Positions 1-10,458 of a stretch of DNA of 64,000 bases are shown piece after piece. The translations under genes were made by a program, and so were the position numbers. Location: assembly GCA_001599595.1 (NCBI GenBank), contig BCHH01000004.1:2674902-2738901 (forward strand), given 5' to 3'. The DNA is from Beverwykella pulmonaria. Lineage: Eukaryota > Ascomycota > Dothideomycetes > Pleosporales > Melanommataceae. Position 1 is the first letter of the stretch. Each line of letters begins with the position of its first letter. A model generated the notes under the pieces. The model was not told where the DNA came from and ran no database searches. It saw only the letters and a program-made list of their open reading frames with translations.

Positions 1-630
1 CCCTCTTCATCTCTGTTTCCATCTCCCGATCCCATCACACCCACATCCACATCCGCCAATCTACACGATGCTAAAGAAACAACAATCAATTCCAAGGACC
101 TAAAAGTAGTCGAGGCCGGGAAATATGACGGCCCCAATTCCATGATCGGGGATGTGAATCTATTCCTACTCCCCGATCTGGACGACCTCGACGACCTCGA
201 CGACCCCTACGGCCCCAACGAAAAACATCAACGTTCCCAGGCCCCGACCTCCCCGTCCACCGCACAAGCCTTACTCGGCGAAGTCGAAATCATGATCGCC
301 CATCCTACTTATCAAAACCAGGGCCTCGGGACCGAAATCCTTCTCACATTCCTCTGGTACATCAACATCTCTCTCCCTTCCATCTTATCCGAATACCACA
401 GTCACCACCACAACAGCAAAACTAATAGTTATATAAAGCATCTGCGTGTCAAGATCTCAGCGGACAATACCCGGAGTATCAAGCTCTTTGAACGAGTAGG
501 CTTCAAGAAGGTGGCGGAAGAGCCGAACTACTTTGGGGAACTGGAATTGCGATGGCATGTCTCATCGGCGGCATTGGAAGAGATTGAGGCGAAAATGGAT
601 GTGGCTCCTCTCATTGTAGCATATAGGTGA
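1..630 (+). CDS. NAT9-like GNAT N-acetyltransferase, 5' end cut by window edge
   Basis: The frame is open from base 1 to the TGA at 628-630, so the start lies upstream; the first in-window ATG (142) is internal to the homologous region. The visible part carries the acetyl-CoA binding core of the GNAT fold: an acidic strand, then the A-motif segment with QNQGLGTE, and later a SIKLFERVGFKKV helix-strand near the C-terminus. Order and spacing match the N-acetyltransferase 9 family, which acetylates N-termini or tubulin-related substrates in animals; the fungal substrate is unknown. A low-complexity Asp-Leu repeat (DDLDDLDD, about 180-205) sits before the core and is probably a surface insertion. 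It converges with RPT4 downstream. Family confident, function inferred. Confidence 0.8.
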   Translation, partial: PSSSLFPSPDPITPTSTSANLHDAKETTINSKDLKVVEAGKYDGPNSMIGDVNLFLLPDLDDLDDLDDPYGPNEKHQRSQAPTSPSTAQALLGEVEIMIAHPTYQNQGLGTEILLTFLWYINISLPSILSEYHSHHHNSKTNSYIKHLRVKISADNTRSIKLFERVGFKKVAEEPNYFGELELRWHVSSAALEEIEAKMDVAPLIVAYR

Positions 631-864
631 TGAACAAGGTCGAAAAGAGGGTAGAAGTATGATTTAACATACTATCTATGTAAATGGAGGCGAACATGGA
701 TACCGTTCTTCAAGTCACAGCTTAGAGGCAGTCATAATTAGAGGTAGAAGTTATGATTTAACTACTGAACTATCATATTATTGTACATAATAAGCTAGTC
801 CTTTTTATCGTGCCTAGCCATCGATCGAGCACTAGAAGTGCAAGACATGAATATGACGATTGTT

Positions 865-2146
865 CTATAGTTTTTGGTACTCGAGCTTGCCCTCCAACTT
901 CTTAGACTCGGCCATCTTGCGCACGGCCTTGTTGAAGTCGTCCTGGTTAATCGAGTCCCTGTAGTCTTTGATAGCGAAGAGGCCACTACTTTACATTAGT
1001 TTTAATCAATAATAGCAGTTGGGGTAAACTTACGCTTCCGTAACAATGTTCCGCAAATCAGCACCATTAAACTGATCGCTCATCTTGACAATACTCTCAA
1101 AATCAATCTCACCATCCGTCTGCACACCCTGGGCATGAATTTTGAGAATCTCCAGGCGCCCGACTTCGTTCGGAAGAGGGATCTCGATCTTCCGGTCCAA
1201 ACGTCCAGCTCGGAGGAGCGCTGGGTCGAGGGTGTCAGGTCGATTTGTAGCCATGATGATCTTGGTTTGTCCGAGGTAGTCGAAGCCGTCCAGCTGGTTG
1301 AGCAACTCCATGAGTGTTCGCTGAATTTCACGATCTGCGGATGTGCCCTCCGAGAATCGGCGTCCACCGATAGCGTCGATTTCGTCCATGAAGATGATGC
1401 AGGGCTCGTGCTCCTTTGCGTAGCCAAACATTTCTCGGATGAGACGCGCTGACTCTCCGATGTACTTGTCGACGATGGCTGACGACACAACCTTCAGGAA
1501 GTTTGTCTCTAGACTGCTCGCTACAGCCCGCGCCAGTAGCGTCTTTCCGGTTCCTGGGGGTCCGTAGAGCAGGACACCTTTCGGGGGCTTGATGCCGACT
1601 CGGAGGAAGAGTTCGGGGTTCTTGAGCGGCAGCTCAATCACTTCTCGCAACTCTCGAATCTGCTCATTCAGACCACCGATGCCGCCGAAGCTGACTTGTC
1701 CTGGGTCCTCTAGAGACATGTTGTACACGAGGGGATCGACTTCGCGAGGTAACATTCGCATTATGGTGAGGGTGGTCATGTCGAGCGCAACGCGGGTTCC
1801 TTGCTTCAGCCTTTCTTTGTCGACCTTGGACCGGCAGCCCACGACGTAACGTGGTCCTGAGGAGGCTTTGACGATAACTACATTTCATCAGTAGGTGTGC
1901 TGGAATAACTTCATGTTGCGCAATCTTACATCTCTCCTCGTCTAGCTGCTTGAGTACCTCTCCTATTATCTGGCCCACGCTCTGCAGCGCCTTGATGTTG
2001 TCCTCGGATACATCGAAGTCATGTTGGAGGCCCTTGATCTCTAACCGGAGCGCCTTCAGCTTTGCCTCCCATTCCCTCGATTCCAACAGCTTCGCCTTGT
2101 ACTGCTCGAGGGAGTTCTCGCGGTCTGGATCACTGCTGCCACTCAT
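865..2146 (-). CDS. RPT4: 26S proteasome regulatory ATPase subunit Rpt4
   Basis: Three exons on the minus strand: 1930-2146, 1034-1877, 865-985 (introns 52 and 48 bases, GT-AG, phases agree), giving 393 residues, the usual Rpt4 length. The N-terminal ~70 residues are a coiled coil, followed by the OB region and an AAA domain with Walker A GPPGTGKT (about 178-185), Walker B FMDEIDA (about 235) and an arginine-finger region ending [10 protein letters not shown]. The first junction restores [18 protein letters not shown], strongly characteristic of Rpt4 rather than the other five Rpt subunits. It works in the base of the 19S particle, unfolding ubiquitinated substrates and opening the 20S gate. 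It is divergent from RRP9 across about 420 bases. Confidence 0.95.
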
Positions 2147-2567
2147 GTTGGGAGATGTGAGGTGGTTGTTGGTTTGTGTTCGGAATTCCCGAAAGGCGAG
2201 CGACAGGCGGCGATGATACGTAAACAGTGGAGTCCCCGGGGGTGAAGCTGCAGATGGACGTGGAGTCCCGACTTTGGAGATAATATGATGCGGTTGAGGG
2301 AAGGGCGAAAGGAGGATAAAGCGGAGAGAGAGCTGCTCGAAGTGATTGCAGTCGTTAATGGGGAAGCTTCTCGTTCACTTTCGCGGACGTGAAGCTATGG
2401 CTTGGCAGGGCACGGTCCACACACCGGATCAATGTAACTCCTGCGGCCTGCACTAAATCCTAAAGCGGTAAAGCGGTAACCCATCGGCATCAGAAAGTTT
2501 CATCGCCGACAATTTTTCTGAGCTTGCAAGAAAGGTGCCAGCGCTGCTTCATCCGCCGCGTACAACA
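2147..2567. promoter_or_regulatory. Divergent promoter region RPT4/RRP9
   Basis: A 421-base interval between the two divergent start codons. It holds a short tandem motif (taaagcggtaaagcggta, about 2461-2478) and no coding potential. I did not find a clear match to the yeast proteasome PACE element (GGTGGCAAA). Confidence 0.45.
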
Positions 2568-4406
2568 ATGTCCTCCTTCTTCACGACCCCAGCCTCGCAA
2601 AGGAAACGGAAAAGAGCAGAAGGCCCTTCAACCGTCTCAAAAAAACGAAATGTGACCTCCTCCGCCTCCCGATCCGCGAAAGCGCCCCGCCAAAAAGAAC
2701 GAGAAGAGTCGATTTCGGGGAGTGAGAGCTCAGACGAGGAGGGAAGTGATGTGTTTCCAGAAGATCAGGAGAGTTCAAGCAGTTCAGATGATGAGGGCGA
2801 AACAGCAGCCGAGAAGCGATTGAGGCTTGCGGAACGATACCTCGACAGCATACGAGTCGAAGTCGAGGACGATGGTGGCTTCGATGCTGCGGAAATAGAT
2901 CGGGATCTAATATCTGAAAGACTAAAAGAGGACGTGGCAGAGACAAAGGGCAGGATCTATCGGAAAATAGCAGATGATCTGGATCTGGAAAATGCATCTC
3001 ACGTATTCGGAAAATCTGGACTGCAGCGCGCAATCACAGGATGTGCAGTACGGTTACCATACGCATGGACAATCAGCAAGGACTTAGTGATTGAGAAGTG
3101 GGAACTCGCAGACCCAGAGACATACAACACCCAACACTCCAACCAACTCACAAACGTCTTCCTCCGACGGACGCCCAAACGACTCTTCTGGCGCAAAGGA
3201 AACAAGAACAAGGCAAAAGACCGCGAATACCTCGGCCACACTGGTCCTATCCTCTCCATTGCCGTCTCCGACTCGGGCAAATTCCTAGCCACAGGCGACG
3301 CAACCGCGCGCCTCATAATTTGGGATGCGGATACCCTCACACCCCGCCGGATGTTTACACAACACCGCGACGCCATAACATCTCTCGCATTCAGAAGAGG
3401 CACAGAGCAACTCTACTCCGCCTCTGCTGACCGCTCAGTAAAGATCTGGAGCGCCTCTGAACTCGCCTACATCGACACTTTACTCGGACACCAAGACAGC
3501 CTCGTTGGAATAGCAGGTGGCCTCGACGGCACGCAGGAGACATGTATCAGCGTCGGCGGGCGGGACCGCACGGCGATCATGTGGAAAGTGGTTGAAGAAA
3601 CTATGCTCAAGTTCAACGGTGGCGGAACCGCGAAACAAAAGAGCATGGACAAGTTACGAAAAGGTCGTTTTGGTGACAAACTTCACAAGAACGGCGACAC
3701 TGCCGAAACCAATGGCACTTACGAGGAAAATGATGATCCGCCGATTGCATACGCAGAAGGCTCCATGGACTGCGTCGCACACCTCGACGCAAACCTCTTC
3801 GTCACGGGCTCCGACAACGGCGGTCTCTCGCTTTGGTCTGTCACACGCAAAAAGCCCGTCTTCACCGTGCCTCTTACACACGGCCGCGACCCACCTCTCC
3901 CCCCTGAAGAAATGTCCGCCAACACGGACGCCGCAAAGACCGGTATCAAGCCGGGGCCGAGGTTAGCGAGGTATATTACTGCGATAGCAACGGTACCGTT
4001 CGCGGATCTGATTTTGACGGCGAGCTGGGATGGCTGGATCAGGGCGTGGCGGATTGGGCCGGAAAAGAGGACGATTGTGGAGATGGGGAAGGTGGGGAGA
4101 GTGCCGGTTGATGATGAAGAGGAGAGAGGGAAGCTTGCCAATGGGGATGGAGATATGGCTCATGGTGCGAAAAAGGGGGCTCAGGATGGGATCATCATCC
4201 GGGGCATCGTGAACGGGCTATCTGTCTGCGAGCGAGGAGACAGAGGAAAAAATGGCCTTTGCATTGTAGCCGCTGTCGGAAAAGAGCCCAGGCTCGGTCG
4301 GTGGATGGGAGGACAAGGCCGCAACGGTATCTATATTTTTGAGGTACCGAGGAAGATAGTCGCCAAGGCCTCAGAAGACGAAGAGGATCCAGAGGCGGAA
4401 GAGTGA
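2568..4406 (+). CDS. RRP9: U3 snoRNP WD40 protein Rrp9 (U3-55K)
   Basis: Intronless, 612 residues from the ATG at 2568; the in-frame GTG at 2535 is not a plausible start. The first ~100 residues are basic then acidic and serine-rich (SESSDEEGSD), typical of nucleolar proteins. A conserved helix follows (KRLRLAERYLDSIR), then about seven WD40 blades, for example GHTGPILSIAVS, LIIWDADT, VKIWSASEL, GGRDRTAIMWKV and LTASWDGWIRAW. This layout is the Rrp9/U3-55K family, which binds the box C/D-B/C motif of U3 snoRNA in the small-subunit processome and supports 18S rRNA maturation in the nucleolus. It sits tail-to-tail with the MSH4 relic, 109 bases apart. Confidence 0.9.
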   Translation: MSSFFTTPASQRKRKRAEGPSTVSKKRNVTSSASRSAKAPRQKEREESISGSESSDEEGSDVFPEDQESSSSSDDEGETAAEKRLRLAERYLDSIRVEVEDDGGFDAAEIDRDLISERLKEDVAETKGRIYRKIADDLDLENASHVFGKSGLQRAITGCAVRLPYAWTISKDLVIEKWELADPETYNTQHSNQLTNVFLRRTPKRLFWRKGNKNKAKDREYLGHTGPILSIAVSDSGKFLATGDATARLIIWDADTLTPRRMFTQHRDAITSLAFRRGTEQLYSASADRSVKIWSASELAYIDTLLGHQDSLVGIAGGLDGTQETCISVGGRDRTAIMWKVVEETMLKFNGGGTAKQKSMDKLRKGRFGDKLHKNGDTAETNGTYEENDDPPIAYAEGSMDCVAHLDANLFVTGSDNGGLSLWSVTRKKPVFTVPLTHGRDPPLPPEEMSANTDAAKTGIKPGPRLARYITAIATVPFADLILTASWDGWIRAWRIGPEKRTIVEMGKVGRVPVDDEEERGKLANGDGDMAHGAKKGAQDGIIIRGIVNGLSVCERGDRGKNGLCIVAAVGKEPRLGRWMGGQGRNGIYIFEVPRKIVAKASEDEEDPEAEE

Positions 4407-4515
4407 GCTCTTCCTTCTCATCAATCAAAACTTGTTTATATACCATCAAAATGTCGAATTTAGCGAATTGCACCTGTGGAACTTTTCCGTCTAGGAGATT
4501 GTGACTTGCGTACTT

Positions 4516-5380
4516 TCAAGTGGTCTTTCGTACCGCGCTATATCGGTTGTTCAGTGCATTTGGCCCAGTAGTAGGCTGGAGAATATTGCTTCTTAGGAGC
4601 TGTGCTCCCATTAGAGTTGGTGTCTCGTTAATAAGGCCGAACAAGCAATCTCTTGACTTTTGGTTTTGGAGATTCTGGATAAGTTCAAGCGAATAGATCG
4701 TGGAGACATCAATCATCATTAACCCTTCGGATGTTTCGTACCTGAATCTTAGGGAGCGAAAAGGAAATGTCTTTCCCAAATCAACGTCAATGTATTTGAT
4801 GATCTGGACGATTCTGAGTGACATAAAGACAGACAAGGTATAAACCACGTCCAGCAGCGATGCTGCAAACAGCGTAGTAGTTTCCGGATACTGAAACTTG
4901 AATCGCATCTACATCTACATCTTCAGAAAACGCAAGTGACTGGATGTACTCGATACCTTTTGACTCGGCCCAGTACCGGCGATCGAGTGAGGTGAGCTTA
5001 CTATCAATGACTTCAAGATTATCCTCAATGATGGAGAAAAGTTTGGATTTGGGGCTTGCACCAGTTGACACAATGAGGATCTCAGATGGCCCGTAGACCC
5101 TCAGTTTGTGAACAGTTTTGACGTAAGTTTGACTGTCGCAAATTTGACAAAGCACGGCTTCTCCAGTGTCGAGATTGACGAACGCAAGACTGACCGTTGG
5201 AGAAATGCTGCGAGACTCGGTGAGGGCGCATACGACTTGTTGGGCTTCGACTCTGGCAATGGTAGATGTCCCAGTCCTTGGACGAGATGTTGTTGCTGTG
5301 TACTCTCCGTAAGGGTAAGACAAATATGAGGTGGATGCTGAGGTGCTGTAGGAAGTCGAAGGACGAACCCTCTGAGACAT
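4516..5380 (-). pseudogene. MSH4: Truncated MSH4 (meiotic MutS homologue), N-terminal third only
   Basis: Starting at the ATG at 5380, 176 codons read as the MSH4 N-terminal/connector region (TGEAVLCQICDSQTYVKTVH, LYGPSEIL-like, YYAVCSIAA). Homology then resumes in another frame from 4803 (IKYIDVDLGKTFPFRSLRF, MMIDVSTIYSLELIQNLQN) and stops at TGA 4516-4518. The 49 bases between (4804-4852) have the length and CAG end of an intron and exactly restore the frame, but they begin GGACGT instead of GTACGT, so the donor looks lost. The lever, clamp and ATPase domains, roughly two thirds of MSH4, are absent; RRP9 ends 109 bases away. MSH4 normally pairs with MSH5 to stabilise meiotic crossovers. Relic is my inference; a truncated expressed protein cannot be excluded. 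Confidence 0.75.
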
Positions 5381-5713
5381 GCTAATCAGTGTAGCTGCCA
5401 AGTCAGTGTGTGATCGAGCGAGGTTGCATTCTTCAATTTTTGTGAGAAATGAAGCGTGATGAATGAGTGATGAGAAAGCCCTTGAGGCGAAAGATGGTGG
5501 CACGTGTAGAGGGCCCGCGATGGTCAGAGCTTCGCGACCCCTGCTAGCGCACCACTTTCCTATCGATAAACATTTTTGTGCAGAAAAAGTTCCAGGCCTG
5601 CCACTCCACTTAACAACTCTGCACCTCGCACGCCTTGTACACCCGCATACAACTCTTCGAGATTCGTGTTTGGGAACGCTGATCATCACGAAAAGTAGGG
5701 CGCATCCTTCCCT
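5381..5713. promoter_or_regulatory. Divergent promoter of RSA4 and the former MSH4
   Basis: 333 bases between the MSH4 relic start and the RSA4 start. It contains a CACGTG E-box-like hexamer near 5500. No gene is seen; an open minus frame through here is only an upstream extension of the MSH4 frame that overlaps RSA4. Confidence 0.35.
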
Positions 5714-7249
5714 ATGGCGACCCAGTATCCACCCCCCTCGAAACGCCAGAAACGCGAGCGGGGAGAGATTGCACGTCAGCAGCAAGACATCGACACCACG
5801 ATTCCAGATGGCACCGTACGTGTCCGCTTCGTCGATCAGGCCACGGGAGAAAGCGGCAATCTTCCCGTCCTCACGGTCCCACTTTCGCAAGCGTCGACGA
5901 AGAACCTCGAAATTCTTCTCAACGAACTGAAAGAGCAAGGGGATGATCGGATACCCTATCGGTTTTTCCCAGAAGGGGGCACGGAAGCTTTGGGCGACAA
6001 GGAAGATCTATACAACTCATTGGTTAAACCGGGGAAGGTGTCGGCGGAAAGCGAAATCACTTTGCAGTACGCTCCACAGGCAGTGTTCAGAGTGAAGGCA
6101 GTCTCAAGATGTGCGTCGGCCATATCAGGACATGGGGACAACATACTTGCTGTCCAATTTTCGCCTGCGAACTCGAGCAGAATGGCGAGTGGGAGCGGAG
6201 ACAAGACGGTGAGGATATGGGATTGTGATACAGGAACGCCGGTGCACACATTGAAGGGCCACACGCGATGGGTGCTCGCTGTCAGCTACTCGCCGGACGG
6301 ATCTCTCTTGGCTTCAGGTGGTTACGACAACGAAGTGCGCATATGGGACCCTAACACAGGAAAACAAATTGGAGGCCCCTTGAAGGGCCATACCAACTTC
6401 ATCACGTCGCTTTCCTGGGAGCCATATCATCTACAAGAGCCCAATCGCCCTCGAGTAGCATCGTCTTCGAAAGATGGCACGGTGCGAATTTGGGATGCTA
6501 TCGGCGGAAAGATCGACTCTGCACTTACGGGCCACAAAGGCAGCGTGACTTGCGTAAAATGGGGAGGGGCCGGACTCATGTACACATCTTCACACGACAA
6601 GACCATAAAGGTTTGGAATGCATCGACGGGCGCCCTCCAACACACGCTCTCTGGACACGCACATTGGGTGAACCATCTGGCTCTCTCCACTGACTTCGTT
6701 CTGCGGACATCATACCACGACCACACACGTAATGTTCCTCCCACCCTGGAAGAAAAGATCGCGAAAGCCAAATCTCGCTTCGAAAAAGCTGCAACTGTCA
6801 ATGGAGAGGTCGTCGAACGTCTGGCCACTGCATCCGAGGATTGCACCATTTTCCTCTGGACTCCGCTTTCCACCCCAAAACCAGTGACCCGTATGACCGG
6901 TCATCAAAAGCAAATCAACCAAGTATGTTTCTCGCCCGACGGTATGCTTCTCGCTTCCACGGCTTGGGACAACCACGTCAAGATTTGGTCCGCGCGCGAT
7001 GGCAAGTTCCTCTTCACACTGAGGGCACACGTCGGACCCGTGTACATGGCGAGCTTCTCCGCGGATAGCAGGTTACTGGCGAGCTGTAGTAAGGACACTA
7101 CGTTGAAGGTGTGGGATATGCGAACTGGCAAGTTGAAGGAGGATCTGCCGGGGCATAAGGACCAGGTGTTTGCGTTGGATTGGAGTCCGGATGGAGAGAG
7201 GGTCGGAAGCGGAGGTGCGGATAAACAGATTAGGATCTGGAGACATTGA
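5714..7249 (+). CDS. RSA4: Ribosome assembly protein Rsa4/Notchless (NLE domain + WD40)
   Basis: Intronless, 511 residues. The N-terminus (about 35-105) is the ubiquitin-like NLE domain (VRVRFVDQATGES, LPVLTVPLSQAS), which in yeast Rsa4 binds the MIDAS domain of the Rea1/Mdn1 ATPase. Eight WD40 blades follow with clear GH...WD signatures (SGSGDKTVRIWD, GHTRWVLAVSYSPDG, ASCSKDTTLKVWDMRTG, GGADKQIRIWRH at the very end). The protein acts in the nucleus on late pre-60S particles, where Rea1 pulls it off. A ~45-residue insertion (EEKIAKAKSRFEKAA) interrupts the blades at the usual place in this family. Start ATG 5714 precedes a basic KRQKRERGE tract. Confidence 0.93.
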   Translation: MATQYPPPSKRQKRERGEIARQQQDIDTTIPDGTVRVRFVDQATGESGNLPVLTVPLSQASTKNLEILLNELKEQGDDRIPYRFFPEGGTEALGDKEDLYNSLVKPGKVSAESEITLQYAPQAVFRVKAVSRCASAISGHGDNILAVQFSPANSSRMASGSGDKTVRIWDCDTGTPVHTLKGHTRWVLAVSYSPDGSLLASGGYDNEVRIWDPNTGKQIGGPLKGHTNFITSLSWEPYHLQEPNRPRVASSSKDGTVRIWDAIGGKIDSALTGHKGSVTCVKWGGAGLMYTSSHDKTIKVWNASTGALQHTLSGHAHWVNHLALSTDFVLRTSYHDHTRNVPPTLEEKIAKAKSRFEKAATVNGEVVERLATASEDCTIFLWTPLSTPKPVTRMTGHQKQINQVCFSPDGMLLASTAWDNHVKIWSARDGKFLFTLRAHVGPVYMASFSADSRLLASCSKDTTLKVWDMRTGKLKEDLPGHKDQVFALDWSPDGERVGSGGADKQIRIWRH

Positions 7250-8797
7250 TAGGGCATGGAAGAGGAGCAGTGACTGCTGCAAGGGCGATAAAAAGAAAAG
7301 GGGGCGCTAGATACCAAAACATCAATCAACGACCTCGGTCTTCTTCGACATGAATGACGTAGCCTGAACAAAAAGAACAATCGAAGAGTTGGTGTAGATT
7401 TGTCGAGACATCTAAAGAATGGGCTACCGGTACACTATGCCCGACACATCGGACATTGTCATATTAAAATACCGATAATATGATGATGATTGTTTGTGGA
7501 CGACAGTAGTGAGGTGAGGTGAGGTTGGAGATGGTTTGTCGAAACAGAGCCAGTGCGCTTTGCCAATGCGGGCCCCAGACTTGGCTCAAAGCTTGGTGGT
7601 GATCATGGGAGAAATCCAGTCATCCCTCATCAAATGTCGAATTGATTGAGGCAGTTCGAACGGCATTGCGGTATTTAGAGAGCACGAGCGCAGGCATGAG
7701 GCATTTCTTAAGGGCTCATTTTGATAGCCTGTGCACCCACGGCAATGCAGCGGCTTTTGGTCATGAGAGATAAGCCTTTGTGATGAACAGGTCAGCCGTC
7801 TAGCAGGGGTTGTGGGTGGAGCCGAACGTTGACGGCCACACCTCGGGCTGCGTATCACGTTGTGTAGGAAAGCAGCGCGATGCGGCATTGGGGGTGTCGA
7901 CAGCTGGCTTGCAACAGCCATCATCAACTGGTCGTGTGCGGCCTTGCTTGGGGTCATTCCATGCATCGTGGGCAAGCTTCTGAGCACGAAGACGATGACA
8001 TTTACCGCGATCGGCTTGCAAATTCATCATTCCTTCTGCGTCCCCGCTTTCGCATGATTGGCTAGCTGCAGGTGCTGCCGGTGCTGCTAGTGCTCGAGCT
8101 CCCCCAGCCATCAACAGCAGGCTCCTCTCGAGCCTCTCCGACCTTCCACCTCTTCACTGCGACTCCTCCACCTCTCCACTCTACCAACCCAGCTCCAATT
8201 GCTTCTCCAAAGCTTCACGCTGTAAGTGTGTGTGTTTCCTCTATCCTGCACATATCAATTGGCCCTTGGAGCTCTAGCCGGATCTCCCGCGCGTGCCGTG
8301 CGGCCAAACCAGAACCGTCCGCAATCTTGAGGCATTTTGTTTCGCAGAATTTTCTGCGATTCGAAACCTTTAAAGGCGCTCCGTCGCCCTTGGACTCTTC
8401 CAATACCTTCTTTCGATGACCCGCCTCGCTTTCCCATCGAGCCCACTCCCGTCCCATCGTTCGCGACGCTCCGCAGACCAGTTGCGCTGACGAGCTTTGT
8501 CTACTCTCCACAGCTCTCGCAAGCTTCAAACCGACGATTACTCGTTTCAATACCCGAGAGGACCGATTCGAGTCGCAAATGTATGCACTGTCTTGTTATC
8601 CGAAGCCATTGGGCGCGTGATGGTCGAAAATCGCATCGTCGCATCGTCGAAGAGCTCCGCGCCGACCTTTGTTTACCTATTTCCATACTTCCATCTTTTT
8701 AGTGGAACTCTTTCGTGTTTCAGCTTGTCGCAAAGGTTGAATGGGGATTTTCCAAAGTACCCTACTGACTCAAATACAGAAACAGATAACCGACATA
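7250..8797. other. Intergenic interval, no gene recognised
   Basis: 1.55 kb. Several frames of 60-130 codons overlap each other on both strands but show no family motif, no consistent codon use and no plausible splice joins. The proximal end should be the RSA4 3'UTR; 8050-8797 is pyrimidine-rich and probably contains the promoter and a long, perhaps spliced, leader of the small membrane-protein gene (an acag before the start would serve as an acceptor). A gaggtgaggtgaggt short repeat lies near 7507. Confidence 0.4.
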
Positions 8798-9048
8798 ATG
8801 GCCGCTATTGACAAGTCCCTCATCGCGCGCAGCGAGCTCGCCGTCCACCAGCTCATGAAGAGGAAGAACTGGGCTGCCCGGGAACCCGGTGTCATCCTCG
8901 TGTTCTGCATTGTCGGCGCCATTGCCCTGCTTCTGATTGGTCTCTTCATCCAGAAGAAGGTAAGAACACCACAGTCGAGCTCTCTTCTGGACGTGTGATG
9001 TATCTAACCCGTTACTAGCTTGCTGCCCGCAGGGCTGCCCGGCAATAG
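8798..9048 (+). CDS. Small single-pass membrane protein (63 aa), conserved-looking
   Basis: Two exons: 8798-8959 and 9019-9048, with a 59-base GTAAGA...TTACTAG intron that falls on a codon boundary. The product is 63 residues: a charged N-terminal segment (MAAIDKSLIARSELAVHQLM, then KRKNWAAREPG), one strong hydrophobic helix (about 31-50, VILVFCIVGAIALLLIGLFI) and a basic tail (QKKLAARRAARQ). Positive charge flanks both sides. I recall similar short proteins in Pezizomycotina but know no function; subcellular location is undetermined. The start is chosen because the upstream in-frame ATG (8741) lies before a likely leader acceptor and adds no conserved-looking sequence. Confidence 0.68.
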
Positions 9049-10368
9049 AGATACCCCGTGTCGAGAACTGAAGATGGAGGAGAGTGGAGGCGGTTGCTGT
9101 AAATGACTGGACATCGGAAACGATGCTGGAATCTGCGAACGAGATCTAGTGGGTCAAGGTCGTCTCCGGGCGAGGTTGATTTTGGTGCCTGTATTTCCCC
9201 CCGATGTGTATATTGCTCCTTTACCTTCACACCGTCTTAGCTTGGGAGCTTCCTTCGGAGGATCGGACGACTCAGACACGGAGAGTCCGTGGTAATAATA
9301 GATAGAGGAATGCCTACAATGCGAAACGGTCAATTACAGCTCTGATTGCCTCGGCCTCTGCAAAGAGCCTCATAGTGCGCCTTGTTACTCTACATGGACT
9401 AGCTAATTGATCCGCTCTCGCGCTAACCGACTGTTGACATCATAGTAAATCTGAAGCCTCGTTCTCCGCAAGTATCTGTCATCCTGCACGTCGGACATTA
9501 TTTATCATCTAACCGCGTTTTGTGTATTACCAATAAAGTCCCCTTCAGTTCACATGCTCCGCTCTTGTGTGAGACTGAGCTAGTCAAATAAAGCAAGGTG
9601 GTACGATCTCCTTCCCCACCTTCCATCATTCCGCCGCCAAACTATCACTGCATCAGCTGCAGAATCGAGTGACTAAGAGCCCCATGTCAAATATCTAACC
9701 GTAGAACTATGCGAAGCGTATCAAGAAAAATTTACTATCTACAATAGTCGCATCAATCACTTGGTCATTAGCAAAGATGTCACGATCGCAGACTGGCTCA
9801 GAGAGTCGTTTGAAACAGGATATAAAGGATTGGGACGCGCTTATGTGACACACATGGAGATTGTATGTGCAGCAAGTCTCTTCTTGATCAAGCCAAACAC
9901 TCTCTTCTTGACTGCTAGACTGATATTTTGCAGCCCACATTCGAGCTAAGCTAACAAGTCAGCTCGGTGCCTTGGTTATTGCGGTGATTGAAGTGCCATA
10001 GAATGCGTCAAATGATGCCATCTCAAGAATCCCCTTGCTAACTATGGTTCTACACCATTTCGGTCTGGGCGGTACCCATAAACACATTGCCACCCCTCGC
10101 AAGCCCTGCGACGTTCTCAAACTCAAATGAGATCGAAGTGGAGGCGGAAACATTCTTTGAAAAGCTCAAATCCCCTTTCCACCGACATAGACACGAATAC
10201 GCCGAACTACTAACGCCTCTCTCCTTCCGCTTGATCAAGATAGAGAAGGCATGGTTGTATGTCATCTGCGAGATGCAAACGTTTCCATCTCAATAATCCG
10301 CCCCAATTCCAAGCTCTTAGCTACTGCTAGGGCAAAGTCCGCAAATATCACTCAACTTGAAACGATGA
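9049..10368. other. Intergenic interval, no gene recognised
   Basis: 1.3 kb after the small membrane-protein gene. Short frames only; none carries a recognisable domain. Base composition becomes more AT-rich towards the HET island, and the right part may be older decayed HET-associated sequence, which I cannot demonstrate. Confidence 0.35.
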
Positions 10369-10443
10369 CTAGAGAGGTTGCATAAGTATTACAGCAAGTG
10401 GGCTGCCGACAGTTGGGTCTGGATCGATCAGATCTGCATCTAA
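10369..10443 (+). pseudogene. HET-domain fragment (relic)
   Basis: A 24-codon open stretch ends in TAA and reads HKYYSKWAADSWVWIDQICI before the stop. The WIDQICI segment is the core HET-domain signature, in which the next residues are usually Asn-Gln; the stop directly after it could come from a CAA-to-TAA change. No longer HET frame is preserved on either side. Interpreted as a remnant of a heterokaryon-incompatibility gene distinct from the intact one at 10936. Confidence 0.45.
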
Positions 10444-10458
10444 TGGACCAATCCTGGA

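Noticed and set aside
2535..2567. In-frame GTG extension of RRP9
   Set aside because: Starts with GTG and adds no conserved residues; ATG 2568 begins the basic N-terminus expected of Rrp9.
5381..5938. Upstream minus-frame extension of MSH4
   Set aside because: Overlaps the RSA4 coding start and has no MSH4 similarity; ATG 5380 begins the homologous region.
7586..8702. Several 60-130 codon frames on both strands
   Set aside because: Mutually overlapping, no motifs, no splice logic; treated as chance frames in a leader/intergenic region.
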